Positions 16,116 through 24,389 of a stretch of 47,012 nucleotides of DNA are shown here, one piece after another. Origin of the DNA: Mesobacillus maritimus (GTDB lineage: Bacteria; Bacillota; Bacilli; Bacillales; Cytobacillaceae); the NCBI RefSeq assembly GCF_019749255.1, contig NZ_JACWFH010000043.1, forward strand, positions 1 to 47,012, written 5' to 3'. The translations under genes and the position numbers were made by a program. The first letter of the stretch is position 1. Each line of letters opens with the position of its first letter. The notes beneath the pieces were generated by a model that was given only the letters and a program-made list of their open reading frames with translations, had not been told where the DNA came from and did no database searches.

Positions 16116-17075
16116 TTATAATTCTTTCTTAATATCTGTTAACAGTTGTGTCAAGATGTTGGTGAACTGATTTAAATGTTCTTTTGTTCTACCTGGGAAC
16201 TCTTTTTCCAAGAATTCGAGGTTATCATTTTTTGTGTGCCAAATGCCCCCATGTTTCTCGGTTTGGGTATAGCCGTCTTGATCACCAAGTTCCCAGTTTG
16301 TAGCTTCAAGGTAGGCGATCGTAATTCCTTTTCCCTTAAAAGGAGCATGGTCACTCCAATCTCCAGTAGTTCCTTTAGGGTATTTAGGATTTATCCCTGG
16401 GTTCGTTTGAAGTGGAATTTTCCGCTGATCAGCAATTTTTAAGGCCAAATCACGAATCCAGCCATCTTCCCCAGCGCCGCCATATACATAAATATTGTCT
16501 CCGGCAAGCAGGCTATCGAGATTGATCATTCCGATTGTGTTCTCAATTTCTTCATCGGTCATATTATTCGCATAATAATTCGAGCCTTGTAACCCTTCCT
16601 CTTCTGCGCCAAAAAATACATATTTAATATCATATGGAAGGTTACGCTTATCCAAAGCCTTCGCTGTTTCAAGAATAACACCAACACTAGAGGCATTATC
16701 ATCGGCGCCTTTTCCAGCACTTACAGAGTCATAATGAGCTCCAACGATAATTTGCTTATTTGTTTTCGGGTTATCTTTCACTCCGATGGCATTAGCTGAA
16801 GAACTTGTTACACCACGTCGTGTATAATTAAATTTTTGCTCCTTAACTTCCAAATCCAATTTTTCTAATTCATTCAAAATGTATTGACGTGCTATTGTTT
16901 CATTTTTTGAACCAGCAACCCTTGGTCCAATTTCTTCCGTTAAATGTACGACATGATCATACGCCAAATCCCCTGCAAACTTTTTCGGTGCGGCACTAGC
17001 AGATCCTACCGTTAAAAATGCTGATGCTGTAAAGACTCCAGCTACTACAGCTGTTTTTACCTTATTCATCCCCAT
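16116..17075 (-). CDS. Secreted M28 family zinc aminopeptidase
   Basis: 319 residues. Residues 1-29 are a Sec signal peptide (basic start, hydrophobic core, ASA-A cleavage site), so the enzyme is exported. The two-zinc M28 site is complete: H114 in VGAHYDS, D126 in GADDNAS, E158/E159 in FFGAEEEGLQGS, D187 in NLDS, and the late His in IWHTKNDN. Such enzymes release N-terminal amino acids from peptides, giving nutrients outside the cell. CAGGAGG lies 11 nt before the ATG. Just upstream (about 17099-17122) the motif TATAAATC occurs three times in tandem. Monocistronic. Confidence 0.92.
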   Translation of the reverse strand: MGMNKVKTAVVAGVFTASAFLTVGSASAAPKKFAGDLAYDHVVHLTEEIGPRVAGSKNETIARQYILNELEKLDLEVKEQKFNYTRRGVTSSSANAIGVKDNPKTNKQIIVGAHYDSVSAGKGADDNASSVGVILETAKALDKRNLPYDIKYVFFGAEEEGLQGSNYYANNMTDEEIENTIGMINLDSLLAGDNIYVYGGAGEDGWIRDLALKIADQRKIPLQTNPGINPKYPKGTTGDWSDHAPFKGKGITIAYLEATNWELGDQDGYTQTEKHGGIWHTKNDNLEFLEKEFPGRTKEHLNQFTNILTQLLTDIKKEL

Positions 17076-17242
17076 ATGTATTCAATCCTCCTGAACGTTC
17101 TATAAATCTATAAATCTATAAAAATAGAATAGCACCGAGTGTATATTAATGCAATATATTTTATTAAAATGCAAAACTACGAACTTGTAGCTGAGCTTTA
17201 TAGTACCGTTACTAAAACAATTGTTTAACTCCTAAGATATTA

Positions 17243-17276
17243 AAAAGACGCTTGGAACGAAGCTCCAAGCGCCCTT
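17243..17276 (-). terminator. Terminator of the sulfur operon
   Basis: GCGCTTGGA-GCTTCGT-TCCAAGCGTC followed by TTTTTAAT on the minus strand, 70 nt beyond the TSUP stop codon; marks the end of the operon. Confidence 0.9.
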
Positions 17277-17345
17277 TGTTATGAATATTAAACGTAACAA
17301 ATCCCCACCGGCTACGTATTTTTCCTTTTTACTAGCCTTATAAAC

Positions 17346-18122
17346 TTATAAAATATCGATCCAAATTTTAATAGCTGTAGCTAAAATTAAGCTTGCTAAT
17401 ACAACTTGGAGAATCTTCGTATTCATCTTCTTTCCTGCCATTGCTCCTAGTGGTGAAGCAAGTAAACTTGCGATGATCATAATCAGTGAAGGTAAAAATG
17501 CTACTTGTCCGGTTGTGATCTTCCCGACAGTTGCACCGATTGAAGAAATAAACGTGATCGCTAATGATGAGGCAATGGTCATTCGAGTTGGAATTTTTAA
17601 TACTACAAGCATGATGGGTACTAATAAGAATGCGCCCGCTGCACCTACAATACCGGAGCCAATCCCAACAATGAATGCAAGTGAAGCTGCGACCCATTTA
17701 TTAAAGTTCACCTGCTCAAGAGGAATCTCATCGATTCCTTTTTTAGGAATAAACATCATGATTGCGGCAATCAAAGCTAAAATTCCATAAACTAAATTTA
17801 TCCCACCCTCTGACATCAATCTAGAACCATAACCGCCGATAAAACTCCCCACTAATATGCTTGCTCCCATATACACTATTAGCGTTTTATTTAAATAACC
17901 ACCTTTGCGATAGGCCCAAACACCACCAATTGTCGCAAAAAATACTTGAACTGCGCTGATTCCAGAAACTTCATGGGCACTGAACGCTGCTAGACCAAAT
18001 AAAGGTGGAATATATAATAGCATCGGATATTTAATAATGGACCCACCGATTCCTAACATTCCTGATAGATAAGAACCGATAAAACCAATGAAAAATATGG
18101 TCACGATAAATCCAATATCCAT
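17346..18122 (-). CDS. TSUP (TauE/SafE) sulfur-compound permease, YrkJ-like
   Basis: 258 residues from ATG 18122 (AAGGAG 8 nt upstream), starting [13 protein letters not shown]. Seven to eight hydrophobic segments and the two-fold TauE repeat are visible: [17 protein letters not shown] near 25-40 and its counterpart [16 protein letters not shown] near 155-170. TSUP proteins move sulfite, thiosulfate or other sulfur oxyanions across the membrane; in yrk/cst-type operons the likely job is export of sulfite or thiosulfate made by persulfide oxidation. Last gene of the operon. Confidence 0.88.
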   Translation of the reverse strand: MDIGFIVTIFFIGFIGSYLSGMLGIGGSIIKYPMLLYIPPLFGLAAFSAHEVSGISAVQVFFATIGGVWAYRKGGYLNKTLIVYMGASILVGSFIGGYGSRLMSEGGINLVYGILALIAAIMMFIPKKGIDEIPLEQVNFNKWVAASLAFIVGIGSGIVGAAGAFLLVPIMLVVLKIPTRMTIASSLAITFISSIGATVGKITTGQVAFLPSLIMIIASLLASPLGAMAGKKMNTKILQVVLASLILATAIKIWIDIL

Positions 18123-18144
18123 TAGACTGTCTCCTTCCTTAAGA

Positions 18145-18172
18145 AAAGGGAACCTCATCTGGTTCCCGTTTT
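18145..18172 (-). terminator. Intra-operon hairpin before the TSUP gene
   Basis: GGGAACC-AGATGA-GGTTCCC followed by TTTTCTT on the minus strand, between the TusA stop and the TSUP start. It should reduce read-through, so the permease may be made at a lower level than the upstream proteins. Confidence 0.7.
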
Positions 18173-18173
18173 T

Positions 18174-18401
18174 TTACCCTTTTTTAATCCAAAACTTCAA
18201 AATATCGTTCTCTTCTTCGTGTTTTATGATTTCGTGACCACCCGATTTTGCCCATGCAGTAAGGTCATTCTTTGCACCCTTATCTGTTGCATGGATTTCT
18301 AAAATCTGACCACTTTCGATTTCATTCATTGCCTTCTTCGTTTTTACAATGGGCATAGGACAAGCTAATCCTTTTGCATCTAAAACCTTATTTGTTTCCA
18401 T
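18174..18401 (-). CDS. TusA family sulfur carrier, YrkI-like
   Basis: 75 residues with the TusA signature GLACPMPIVKTKKAM; C14 is the persulfide-carrying cysteine. TusA proteins hand sulfane sulfur between rhodaneses and acceptors. Very similar to the standalone TusA at 21521 and to the TusA half of the fusion at 19645, suggesting duplication within the operon. It starts 24 nt after the rhodanese/MBL gene. Confidence 0.93.
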   Translation of the reverse strand: METNKVLDAKGLACPMPIVKTKKAMNEIESGQILEIHATDKGAKNDLTAWAKSGGHEIIKHEEENDILKFWIKKG

Positions 18402-18425
18402 TTTTTCTCCCCCTAGTATGTGTGA

Positions 18426-19553
18426 TTATCGAACCGCACAGCGATTTGGTCCAATTTCCATTTCTCGTTGTTTTTCATCATCAGGATTGATTTTCCCCAT
18501 ATTTGTTTCGCGAATCTCTTGATAAGCATTTGGTTGTGGTGGTAGGTTTTCTGTTACCATTTTTCTGAACTCATTTTCGTCTTCAATCTTTAAGCCGTGG
18601 TTTTTACGATATAAAGCACCTAATTTTTCAGAAACGCTGCCATCCTCGTTCAACTCATCAATGATCATAAAGTGAGCAGGTAAAACGATTAAGTCTTCTG
18701 ATAAGTCTTTGTAGCGCTTATATAAACTTTCTCTTAAATCTCCTACCCAATCTTGTGCCAATCCTGCTAAATCAGGTCGACCAATGGAGTCAATAAACAA
18801 GATATCACCAGATAATAAGTATGTTCCATCAACAATAAACGAGGTAGATCCAATCGTGTGCCCTGGGGTATATAAGGCATGGATATTGATGTTTACCTTC
18901 CCAATTTCCACATCTTTTCCGTCTACTAATGGCTCATAAGCAAACGTAACTTCGGTTGCATCCTTTGGTGGCAACCAATAAGTGGCACCCGCTTTTTCTG
19001 CAATTTTTCTTCCACCTGAAATGTGATCGGCGTGTAGATGTGTATCAAAAACATGGTTGATTTTCGCGCCAATACTTTCAGCAAACTCAAGGTATAGATG
19101 TGTCATACGGGTAGCATCAATAATCGCAGCCTCACCGTTCGAGACAACCATATAAGATAAACAGCCTTTTCCAATACGAACAAACTGATAAATTTCACCG
19201 CCGTCTTTTAAATCCCCAATCTTAACCGGCTCTAAGTGTTCGCTCCAAGCTTTCATCCCTCCCTCAAGGTACGAAACAGCCATTCCTGCATCAGATAGCA
19301 TTTCAGCTACCATAATCGAAGATCCTTCTTTCGCACAGACCACTAAAACAGGCTTTTCAGTAGGAATTTTATCTAAAATCCCCTCAACACCATCTAATAA
19401 TTCGAAATAAGGAATGTTCAGATATTCAAAGTTTTCACCTTCGATTTTCCAATCCTGAAAATCATTTTCATTACGAACATCTAAAATAAACAATTGTTCC
19501 TTATTGAATACCTTTTTGGTGACCTCTGCAGAGTTCATTCTCGTAATCGCCAT
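18426..19553 (-). CDS. Rhodanese-metallo-beta-lactamase fusion, persulfide dioxygenase-like (YrkH-like)
   Basis: 375 residues. Residues 1-110 form a rhodanese domain ([12 protein letters not shown]; active-site Cys73 in VVCAKEGSS). About residues 120-330 form an MBL domain with the metal motif THLHADH, then [16 protein letters not shown] and LPAHF. MBL proteins of this type are iron-dependent persulfide dioxygenases that oxidise glutathione, CoA or bacillithiol persulfide to sulfite; S. aureus CstB is the characterised relative, with domains in the opposite order. The last 40 residues are a charged tail ending NRCAVR. The gene has its own promoter and a TACC-N6-GGTA operator. Confidence 0.88.
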   Translation of the reverse strand: MAITRMNSAEVTKKVFNKEQLFILDVRNENDFQDWKIEGENFEYLNIPYFELLDGVEGILDKIPTEKPVLVVCAKEGSSIMVAEMLSDAGMAVSYLEGGMKAWSEHLEPVKIGDLKDGGEIYQFVRIGKGCLSYMVVSNGEAAIIDATRMTHLYLEFAESIGAKINHVFDTHLHADHISGGRKIAEKAGATYWLPPKDATEVTFAYEPLVDGKDVEIGKVNINIHALYTPGHTIGSTSFIVDGTYLLSGDILFIDSIGRPDLAGLAQDWVGDLRESLYKRYKDLSEDLIVLPAHFMIIDELNEDGSVSEKLGALYRKNHGLKIEDENEFRKMVTENLPPQPNAYQEIRETNMGKINPDDEKQREMEIGPNRCAVR

Positions 19554-19560
19554 ATCAACT

Positions 19561-19602
19561 TACCCCCTACGGTATAATATCTTTCAAAAAAATTTTCTTC
19601 AA
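19561..19602 (-). promoter_or_regulatory. Promoter and CstR-type operator of the rhodanese-MBL gene
   Basis: TTGAAG (19597-19602), 17 nt, TATTAT (19574-19579) on the minus strand. The palindrome TACCCCCTACGGTA (19561-19574) directly follows the -10 and overlaps the GGGGG of the ribosome binding site, so a bound repressor would block initiation. Confidence 0.7.
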
Positions 19603-19644
19603 AGTAATGTTATTTAATCACGTAATAGAGATTCTATCCTACCC

Positions 19645-20220
19645 TTATTTAACAAAACTCGTCGTTTCTCCAGACCATTGACTCATTCCCGGTACGACAT
19701 TCAAAACTTTTGTAAATCCCTTTTCTGTTAACTTTTGTGCAGCCAGGTCACTACGGCTACCGGTCCGGCAAACAACATAAATCTCTTGGTCTTGTTCTAA
19801 TTCGCCTAAACGTTGCTCTAGTTCCTCCAAAGGAATCGAAATCGCATGAGGGATATGGTTAAACGCATATTCTGCTGTTTCTCTCACATCAAGTACAACC
19901 AAATTTTCATCTGAATCAAGTTTCGCTACCAATTCGTCATTATTGATAACGTGAGGATGTTTTTTTTCAATTGTTTCATCGCTAGAGGACTTTCTTAAAT
20001 AATGCTTTAATGTGTCTCCTTCCTCTAACGTCCCTATATACTGATGTCCTGTACTTTCCGCCCATGCCTTAAGATCCGCTTTGGAGCCTTTGTCAGTTGC
20101 TTGGACCTCCAAAACCTGACCAGCTTCTAACTCCTTCATTGCTTTCTTTGTTTTGACAATTGGCATTGGACACGCTAAACCTTTTGCGTCTAAAATGACG
20201 TTTGCTTTCAAGTTTTCCAT
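19645..20220 (-). CDS. TusA-rhodanese fusion (YrkF/CstA-like)
   Basis: 191 residues: TusA domain (about 8-75; C17 in GLACPMPIVK) joined by a short charged linker to a rhodanese domain (about 90-190; C151 in VVCRTGSRS). In S. aureus the CstA protein, with a similar rhodanese/TusA/DsrE design, passes sulfane sulfur from polysulfides to acceptors. Here the DsrE part is a separate gene at 20980. A TACC-N6-GGTA operator lies 21 nt upstream. Confidence 0.92.
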   Translation of the reverse strand: MENLKANVILDAKGLACPMPIVKTKKAMKELEAGQVLEVQATDKGSKADLKAWAESTGHQYIGTLEEGDTLKHYLRKSSSDETIEKKHPHVINNDELVAKLDSDENLVVLDVRETAEYAFNHIPHAISIPLEELEQRLGELEQDQEIYVVCRTGSRSDLAAQKLTEKGFTKVLNVVPGMSQWSGETTSFVK

Positions 20221-20240
20221 CGTTTTTCCTCCTACTTATA

Positions 20241-20254
20241 TACCTAACAGGGTA
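20241..20254. promoter_or_regulatory. CstR-type operator upstream of the TusA-rhodanese gene
   Basis: TACCTAACAGGGTA fits TACC-N6-GGTA, as at four other places in the operon. I can read no strong -35 here, so it may act on an internal weak promoter or as a roadblock. Confidence 0.6.
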
Positions 20255-20273
20255 TTATTTTAGATAAAAAATA

Positions 20274-20570
20274 TTATTCTATTTTTCCTTCCCAGGCCAT
20301 CATTCCACCTGTCATATTGATGACGTTAAACCCCTGATATTCAAGGAATTCTGATGCACGAGCACTTCTAGCTCCTGAACGACAAACAATGATATATTCT
20401 TTTGTTTTATCTAATTCATGCATACGAAATTCAAGTAGTCCTAATGGGATATTGAATGCTCCTGGGATTTTTCCAGCTGTTACTTCATCCACTTCTCGAA
20501 CATCAATAATAGTTAATACTTTTCCTTCGTTAAGGAAGGATTCAACTTGCTTTGCAGTGATTGTTTTCAT
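20274..20570 (-). CDS. Single-domain rhodanese
   Basis: 98 residues with LTIIDVREVDEV, the active loop VCRSGARS (catalytic C63) and the closing GGMMAWEG. Sulfurtransferase moving sulfane sulfur between thiols in the cytoplasm. It lies 18 nt after the membrane-anchored rhodanese gene and so is surely co-transcribed. Confidence 0.93.
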   Translation of the reverse strand: MKTITAKQVESFLNEGKVLTIIDVREVDEVTAGKIPGAFNIPLGLLEFRMHELDKTKEYIIVCRSGARSARASEFLEYQGFNVINMTGGMMAWEGKIE

Positions 20571-20588
20571 TTCAGATTCCTCCCATTC

Positions 20589-20948
20589 TTATGACCAGCT
20601 ACTCATACCGCCTTTTACATTCGTTACGTTTGTGAATCCCATTTTTTTCAACAGCTTACTTGCTTTTTGGCTTCTCATCCCACTTTGACAAATGACCACG
20701 ATTTCTTTATCTTTTGAAAGTTGATCTGCTTTATTTGCCAATTGGTGAAGTGGAATATTTTTAAATGATCTGATGTGATTTCCGTTATATTCACCAGGTG
20801 TTCGGACGTCAACAAATTGCTTATTCTTATCATTTAATTCCTGTTTTAACTCTGATGTGGTTATATGCCTAACACCTCTTGTAGGCAACATCCTTTGAAT
20901 GATTAAAAGTGAGAAAAATGCGATCACGATATAATTGATATATTCCAA
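20589..20948 (-). CDS. Membrane-anchored rhodanese
   Basis: 119 residues: one N-terminal hydrophobic helix (about 4-20), then a rhodanese domain (QFVDVRTPGEYNGNHI; catalytic C87 in VICQSGMRS; GGMSSWS at the end). The anchor would hold the domain at the cytoplasmic membrane, possibly near the TSUP permease or respiratory sulfide oxidation. Resembles B. subtilis YqhL in design. Confidence 0.9.
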   Translation of the reverse strand: MEYINYIVIAFFSLLIIQRMLPTRGVRHITTSELKQELNDKNKQFVDVRTPGEYNGNHIRSFKNIPLHQLANKADQLSKDKEIVVICQSGMRSQKASKLLKKMGFTNVTNVKGGMSSWS

Positions 20949-20979
20949 GGTTTAGTCCCTCTCCTCCATAGGTCTACAA

Positions 20980-21459
20980 TTAAATAAACAGATTCACATT
21001 CCCATCTTCAGCCTCAGCTAAATAAGCAGCAACTCCTGCATATTCAATATTGTCTAATAGTTCTTCCTCTTGTAGACCTAAAAGATCCATGGTCATCGTA
21101 CAAGCGATAAGCTTTACGTCTTGTTCTTGAGCCATTTCAATTAATTGTGGCAATGGGATTGCATTGTGTTTCTTCATTACGTTTTTGATTAACTTTGGAC
21201 CAATGCCTGCAAAGTTCATTCTAGATAGTCCCATTTTATCTGCCCCTCTAGGCATCATTTTCGCAAACATTTTTTCCATAAAGCCTTTTTTTACTAGGAT
21301 AGACTCATCCTTACGTAAAGCATTTAATCCCCAAAAGGTGTGAAATATCGTGACTTCATGATCATAAGCCGCTGCACCATTAGCAATAATATAGGCAGCC
21401 ATCGCTTTATCATAATCTCCACTTAATAGTACAATCGTTGTTTTTTTCTTTTCTGTCAT
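20980..21459 (-). CDS. DsrE/DsrF-like sulfur relay protein (YrkE-like)
   Basis: 159 residues: KKTTIVLLSGDYDKAMAAYIIANGA at the start, FHTFWGLNALRKD, and the active cysteine in LIACTMTMDLLGL (about residue 120). This is the DsrE/F/DrsH-like family that binds persulfide sulfur with TusA. A perfect-looking operator (21489-21502) lies between it and the upstream TusA gene. Confidence 0.9.
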   Translation of the reverse strand: MTEKKKTTIVLLSGDYDKAMAAYIIANGAAAYDHEVTIFHTFWGLNALRKDESILVKKGFMEKMFAKMMPRGADKMGLSRMNFAGIGPKLIKNVMKKHNAIPLPQLIEMAQEQDVKLIACTMTMDLLGLQEEELLDNIEYAGVAAYLAEAEDGNVNLFI

Positions 21460-21488
21460 GATGTGACCTCCTAATGTTTTTAAACATA

Positions 21489-21502
21489 TACCTGTATAGG
21501 TA
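21489..21502. promoter_or_regulatory. CstR-type operator upstream of the DsrE gene
   Basis: TACCTGTATAGGTA, palindromic arms ATATACC/GGTATAT, in the 61-nt gap between the first TusA gene and the DsrE gene. Confidence 0.65.
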
Positions 21503-21520
21503 TATAGAAAAATAAAAAAA

Positions 21521-21748
21521 TTATCCTTTTTTCATCCTAAACTTTAATACTTCTGCTTCCTCTTCATAATCCAACAATTCATGACCGGATGATTTAGCCC
21601 AAGCTGTAAGGTCGTTCTTTGCACCTTTATCGGTTGTATGAATTTCTAAGACTTGACCTGATTCAAGTTCATTCATGGCCTTCTTTGTTTTCACAATTGG
21701 CATTGGGCAAGCCAAGCCTTTAGCGTCTACTACTCTAGCAACATTCAT
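21521..21748 (-). CDS. TusA family sulfur carrier, first gene of the operon
   Basis: 75 residues with GLACPMPIVKTKKAM (C14 expected to carry the persulfide). It is close to the TusA at 18174 through most of its length. As first gene of the operon it follows two promoter/operator units (21779-21820 and 21925-21953). Ribosome binding site AGGAGG 7 nt before the ATG. Confidence 0.93.
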   Translation of the reverse strand: MNVARVVDAKGLACPMPIVKTKKAMNELESGQVLEIHTTDKGAKNDLTAWAKSSGHELLDYEEEAEVLKFRMKKG

Positions 21749-21778
21749 TTATAACCCTCCTAACAATCATTTTACCAT

Positions 21779-21820
21779 TACCCCTATGGGTATAATAATA
21801 AATAAAAAAAGACTTGTCTA
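21779..21820 (-). promoter_or_regulatory. Proximal promoter and CstR-type operator of the sulfur operon
   Basis: TAGACA (21815-21820), 17 nt, TATTAT (21792-21797) on the minus strand, with the perfect palindrome TACCC-CTAT-GGGTA (21779-21792) immediately after the -10. Same layout as at 19561-19602. Confidence 0.75.
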
Positions 21821-21924
21821 CCTTTTTTTATTTACTTTCAAAAGCAAGTTGACTGATTTATAGATAAGGATACGTACATGATAAGGAGAGATCATATGCG
21901 CTGTTCGGGCTACCTACTTGGATA

Positions 21925-21953
21925 ATAATATACCTACGAGGGTATGTTGTCAA
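21925..21953 (-). promoter_or_regulatory. Distal promoter with operator inside its spacer
   Basis: Consensus TTGACA (21948-21953), 17 nt, TATTAT (21925-21930) on the minus strand. The operator TACCTACGAGGGTA (21931-21944) fills the spacer. A transcript would start near 21918 and run through about 170 nt without a supported gene into the operon. Confidence 0.7.
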
Positions 21954-22084
21954 CTCTATTTATCTCTGTGTTTATTTTCCACCTATTCCCCCTTTACCGT
22001 ATAAGTCCTATTAGCAAGATATTTCAAGCAACCCCTAAGCTGTCTGAAATTAAGGACCATCCCAAAAAGATTCATTATGTATGC

Positions 22085-22276
22085 TCACATCTGTGGCTTA
22101 TTGCGGAACCATTTACTAAAAACAAAAATTTCCCCTATCGCTAAGCCAATCGCTATTACGATGATAGCAGTTGAGATTCCTGAGGTTTCACCCATAATTT
22201 TAGAAATTGTAAATCCAATTAGTAAACCCATAATAATAGCAGCGTAATTCTTTCTTCTTAGTTTTAGATACTCCAC
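22085..22276 (-). CDS. Small two-helix membrane protein
   Basis: Probable 63-residue protein from a GTG at 22276 (GGGGGA 5 nt upstream), with two hydrophobic segments (AAIIMGLLIGFTI and STAIIVIAIGLAIGEIFVF) and a short basic tail. The same frame stays open upstream to about 22369 but without a ribosome binding site, so the true start is uncertain and a truncated older gene is possible. It is divergent to the XRE regulator at 22475, whose partner gene also encodes a membrane protein. Confidence 0.5.
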   Translation of the reverse strand: MEYLKLRRKNYAAIIMGLLIGFTISKIMGETSGISTAIIVIAIGLAIGEIFVFSKWFRNKPQM

Positions 22277-22474
22277 CTTTTTCCCCCATTGATATTGCAA
22301 GCCATTGTTGAAGAAGATAACTCCACTCATAATACCATAAATAGGTAAATAAAGCCTGTATGATCCCAACTTTATGAATAGTTTGATTGTTATCAGTTGA
22401 CTTATCGTTCAGAATGAATGTAATATATAAATTGCATATGTTAGATATATATTGCACAGAGTGTAGGTGAATGT

Positions 22475-22669
22475 ATGAAAAACAACGTAAAAATCACACG
22501 AGTTAAAATGGGCATCACTCAACAACAATTATCTCAAAGAATAGGAGTGACTAGACAAACAATTGGGCTAATTGAGAAGGGAGAATATAACCCCAGTCTT
22601 CAGCTTTGTGTTTCCATTGCAAAAGAACTGAATAAAACATTAGACGAATTATTTTGGGAGGTAGAGTAA
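22475..22669 (+). CDS. XRE (Cro/CI-type) regulator, 64 residues
   Basis: A bare helix-turn-helix domain: VKITRVKMGITQQQLSQRIGVTRQTIGLIEKGEYNPSLQLCVSIAKELN followed by DELFW. This short form (YozG/YgzD-like) normally precedes a small membrane protein gene, and here one begins 2 nt after the stop. Such pairs are common in Bacillus; the regulated genes are usually the pair itself. Confidence 0.92.
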   Translation: MKNNVKITRVKMGITQQQLSQRIGVTRQTIGLIEKGEYNPSLQLCVSIAKELNKTLDELFWEVE

Positions 22670-22671
22670 GA

Positions 22672-23136
22672 ATGAGAACTTGGATATCTTTTTTATTGCC
22701 AGAGGACGAATATAAGGAGAAAAGGGTCCTACACTTTCTATCAGAAGGGTCGATCATTCTCCTAATTTCTTTAGTTTCTCTCTTTATTAGTAGTCGATAC
22801 CTACATTTCTTTCAAATTGATCTGGAATTTGCTCTTTTTATCTCAATCATACTATTCCTTGGTTATGTTTTTTTAAGGTATATATATTCTGGTATGGAAT
22901 ATACAGATGTTGCAACAGAAGGTACATACAAGCAAGAACTCAAGAAAACGTTTAGAGGAACGTGTTTATTTGTAGGTACTTTCACGCTGGTTTATTTGGT
23001 GTTTGAAGGGATCCCAAACAATCTAAATGAGTGGATTGAAACAATAGGACTTCCATTAACTTGTGGCTTGGTGTGGTATTTCTTTAGTTTTGTTTCCATA
23101 AAGAAATCGTACAAAAAGAATAAGGAATTATTATAA
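22672..23136 (+). CDS. Four-helix membrane protein paired with the XRE regulator
   Basis: 154 residues from ATG 22672, with GGGAGG inside the end of the regulator gene. Hydrophobic segments near 27-45, 52-72, 98-116 and 123-142; basic C-terminus. No catalytic motif. The tight coupling to the XRE gene suggests one operon and a function sensed or controlled by that regulator; unknown otherwise. Confidence 0.8.
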   Translation: MRTWISFLLPEDEYKEKRVLHFLSEGSIILLISLVSLFISSRYLHFFQIDLEFALFISIILFLGYVFLRYIYSGMEYTDVATEGTYKQELKKTFRGTCLFVGTFTLVYLVFEGIPNNLNEWIETIGLPLTCGLVWYFFSFVSIKKSYKKNKELL

Positions 23137-23294
23137 GAGGAGAAAGTCACTGCTTCTATATAATTAAGTCAATAATATTCAAGAATACCAGATTCTGTTT
23201 TTGAGTATACAATGGCAATCAGAAAGGATAAAACGCATCTGAATTAGTATCCAAAAAAACAAAGGAAATCACAAGGTTGTTAGCATTGAAAAAC

Positions 23295-23326
23295 GCTCAG
23301 AAGGAAAGTTTACTGAGCCTTTTTTT
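23295..23326 (+). terminator. Terminator after the XRE/membrane-protein operon
   Basis: GCTCAG-AAGGAAAGTTTA-CTGAGC followed by CTTTTTTT on the plus strand. The 150 nt before it hold nothing I recognise. Confidence 0.8.
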
Positions 23327-23370
23327 ATTGCCTTATTCAATTAAATCAACCCGTTAATAATATGTTCTCT

Positions 23371-23820
23371 TTAAAACTCCATAAAGTGACTTGAATTTGG
23401 GTAAAGATTGCCCTTTGAAAATCCCAAAGAAGTATAAAATTTATCAGCCTGTTCGGTATCTGTATGAAGCACTAATATTTTATAATATCCTTTTGCCTTG
23501 GCGATGATCGTTTTTACCAAAAGGCTTCCAATACCGTTTCTCCTATACTCTTTACTTACATAAAACCTTCTAAGCCTTCCAATATATTGTTCATTTGAAA
23601 ATGGGTCTTTGTTTAATCCTCCAATAGCAACAAGGAAACCTTCTTCATTAAACATGCCAAACAAACCTTCTCCAGAATGATTAAAAGTGTTACGCCCATT
23701 CTTATAATCATTTACTAATCTTTCGACAAAACGGAAACCATCTTCTTTGCTTTGCTTCACTAAACTATCCAAATCAAAATCCAACAGATTATAAATTTGC
23801 TTTACCTCATACTTCCCCAT
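23371..23820 (-). CDS. GNAT family N-acetyltransferase
   Basis: 149 residues from ATG 23820 (MGKYEVKQIYNLL; GGGGGG upstream); a longer in-frame extension to 23949 lacks sense. The acetyl-CoA loop is seen in RRFYVSKEYRRNGIGSLLVKTIIAKAKG (Q/RxxGxG/A type), followed by LHTDTEQADKFYTSLGF, the standard GNAT ending. Substrate unknown. Monocistronic. Confidence 0.87.
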   Translation of the reverse strand: MGKYEVKQIYNLLDFDLDSLVKQSKEDGFRFVERLVNDYKNGRNTFNHSGEGLFGMFNEEGFLVAIGGLNKDPFSNEQYIGRLRRFYVSKEYRRNGIGSLLVKTIIAKAKGYYKILVLHTDTEQADKFYTSLGFSKGNLYPNSSHFMEF

Positions 23821-23945
23821 ATGTAACTTCCCCCCCAATTCCTTAAGTCTAAAAAAGAGCTGCGTACCACACCTCCATCTCCAACTTAAGCTTTCGTTAT
23901 TATAAATAAAGTATTTTATAAAAAGTGAATTCATTTTGAAACTAA

Positions 23946-24134
23946 TCAATTAGTAACTGAGAAACAAAGTAACACGAAGCCTAGCAGAAGTGAACCTTGT
24001 TCAAAACGTATATGGTGCTTTTGAGGTAATTGTCGAATAACTGGATGTACTTAAGCGCAAGAAGTAAACTCAGCACCAGCAGTGAAGCCTGCTAGTAAAA
24101 TTGTAAAAAACCTAATATATCCAAATTGTAACAT
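23946..24134 (-). pseudogene. Fragment of a small membrane-protein gene with an in-frame stop
   Basis: From an ATG with AGGAG just upstream the frame reads MLQFGYIRFFTILLAGFTAG..., a TAA after about 27 codons, then VHPVIRQLPQKHHIRFEQG and a short hydrophobic end with a stop. The pattern resembles the N-terminal half of a DUF1772-like membrane protein, from memory only. The internal stop and missing C-terminal half mark it as a decayed gene. The rest of 23821-24280 shows nothing else. Confidence 0.5.
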
Positions 24135-24281
24135 CTCCTATATTACAACTAATTTTTATTTTTTTATTTAATTATACAATAGATTGATATTTATTTTTTA
24201 CCTAAGCTAAACCTGTAAGTCAATAATAAATATACAAAAACAGATCTAATAACATTTCCTAATGATAGAAAACGAAAATTA

Positions 24282-24312
24282 GCAGTCCAATTTTTTGCTA
24301 ATTGGACTGCTA
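24282..24312 (-). terminator. Terminator of the stable-RNA cluster
   Basis: Perfect 12-bp stem AGCAGTCCAATT...AATTGGACTGCT, followed by AATTTTCG on the minus strand, about 75 nt beyond the last tRNA. The T run is modest. Confidence 0.65.
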
Positions 24313-24389
24313 AAAAAAGCTGTTATTATTGTGTTTTATACTTCAAAATTGAAAACCAAACTTTCTAGAAATATTACTAGGCGTGAATA

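Noticed and set aside
21944-22144. 66-codon plus-strand frame beside the distal sulfur promoter
   Set aside because: No ribosome binding site and the promoter there reads the other way.
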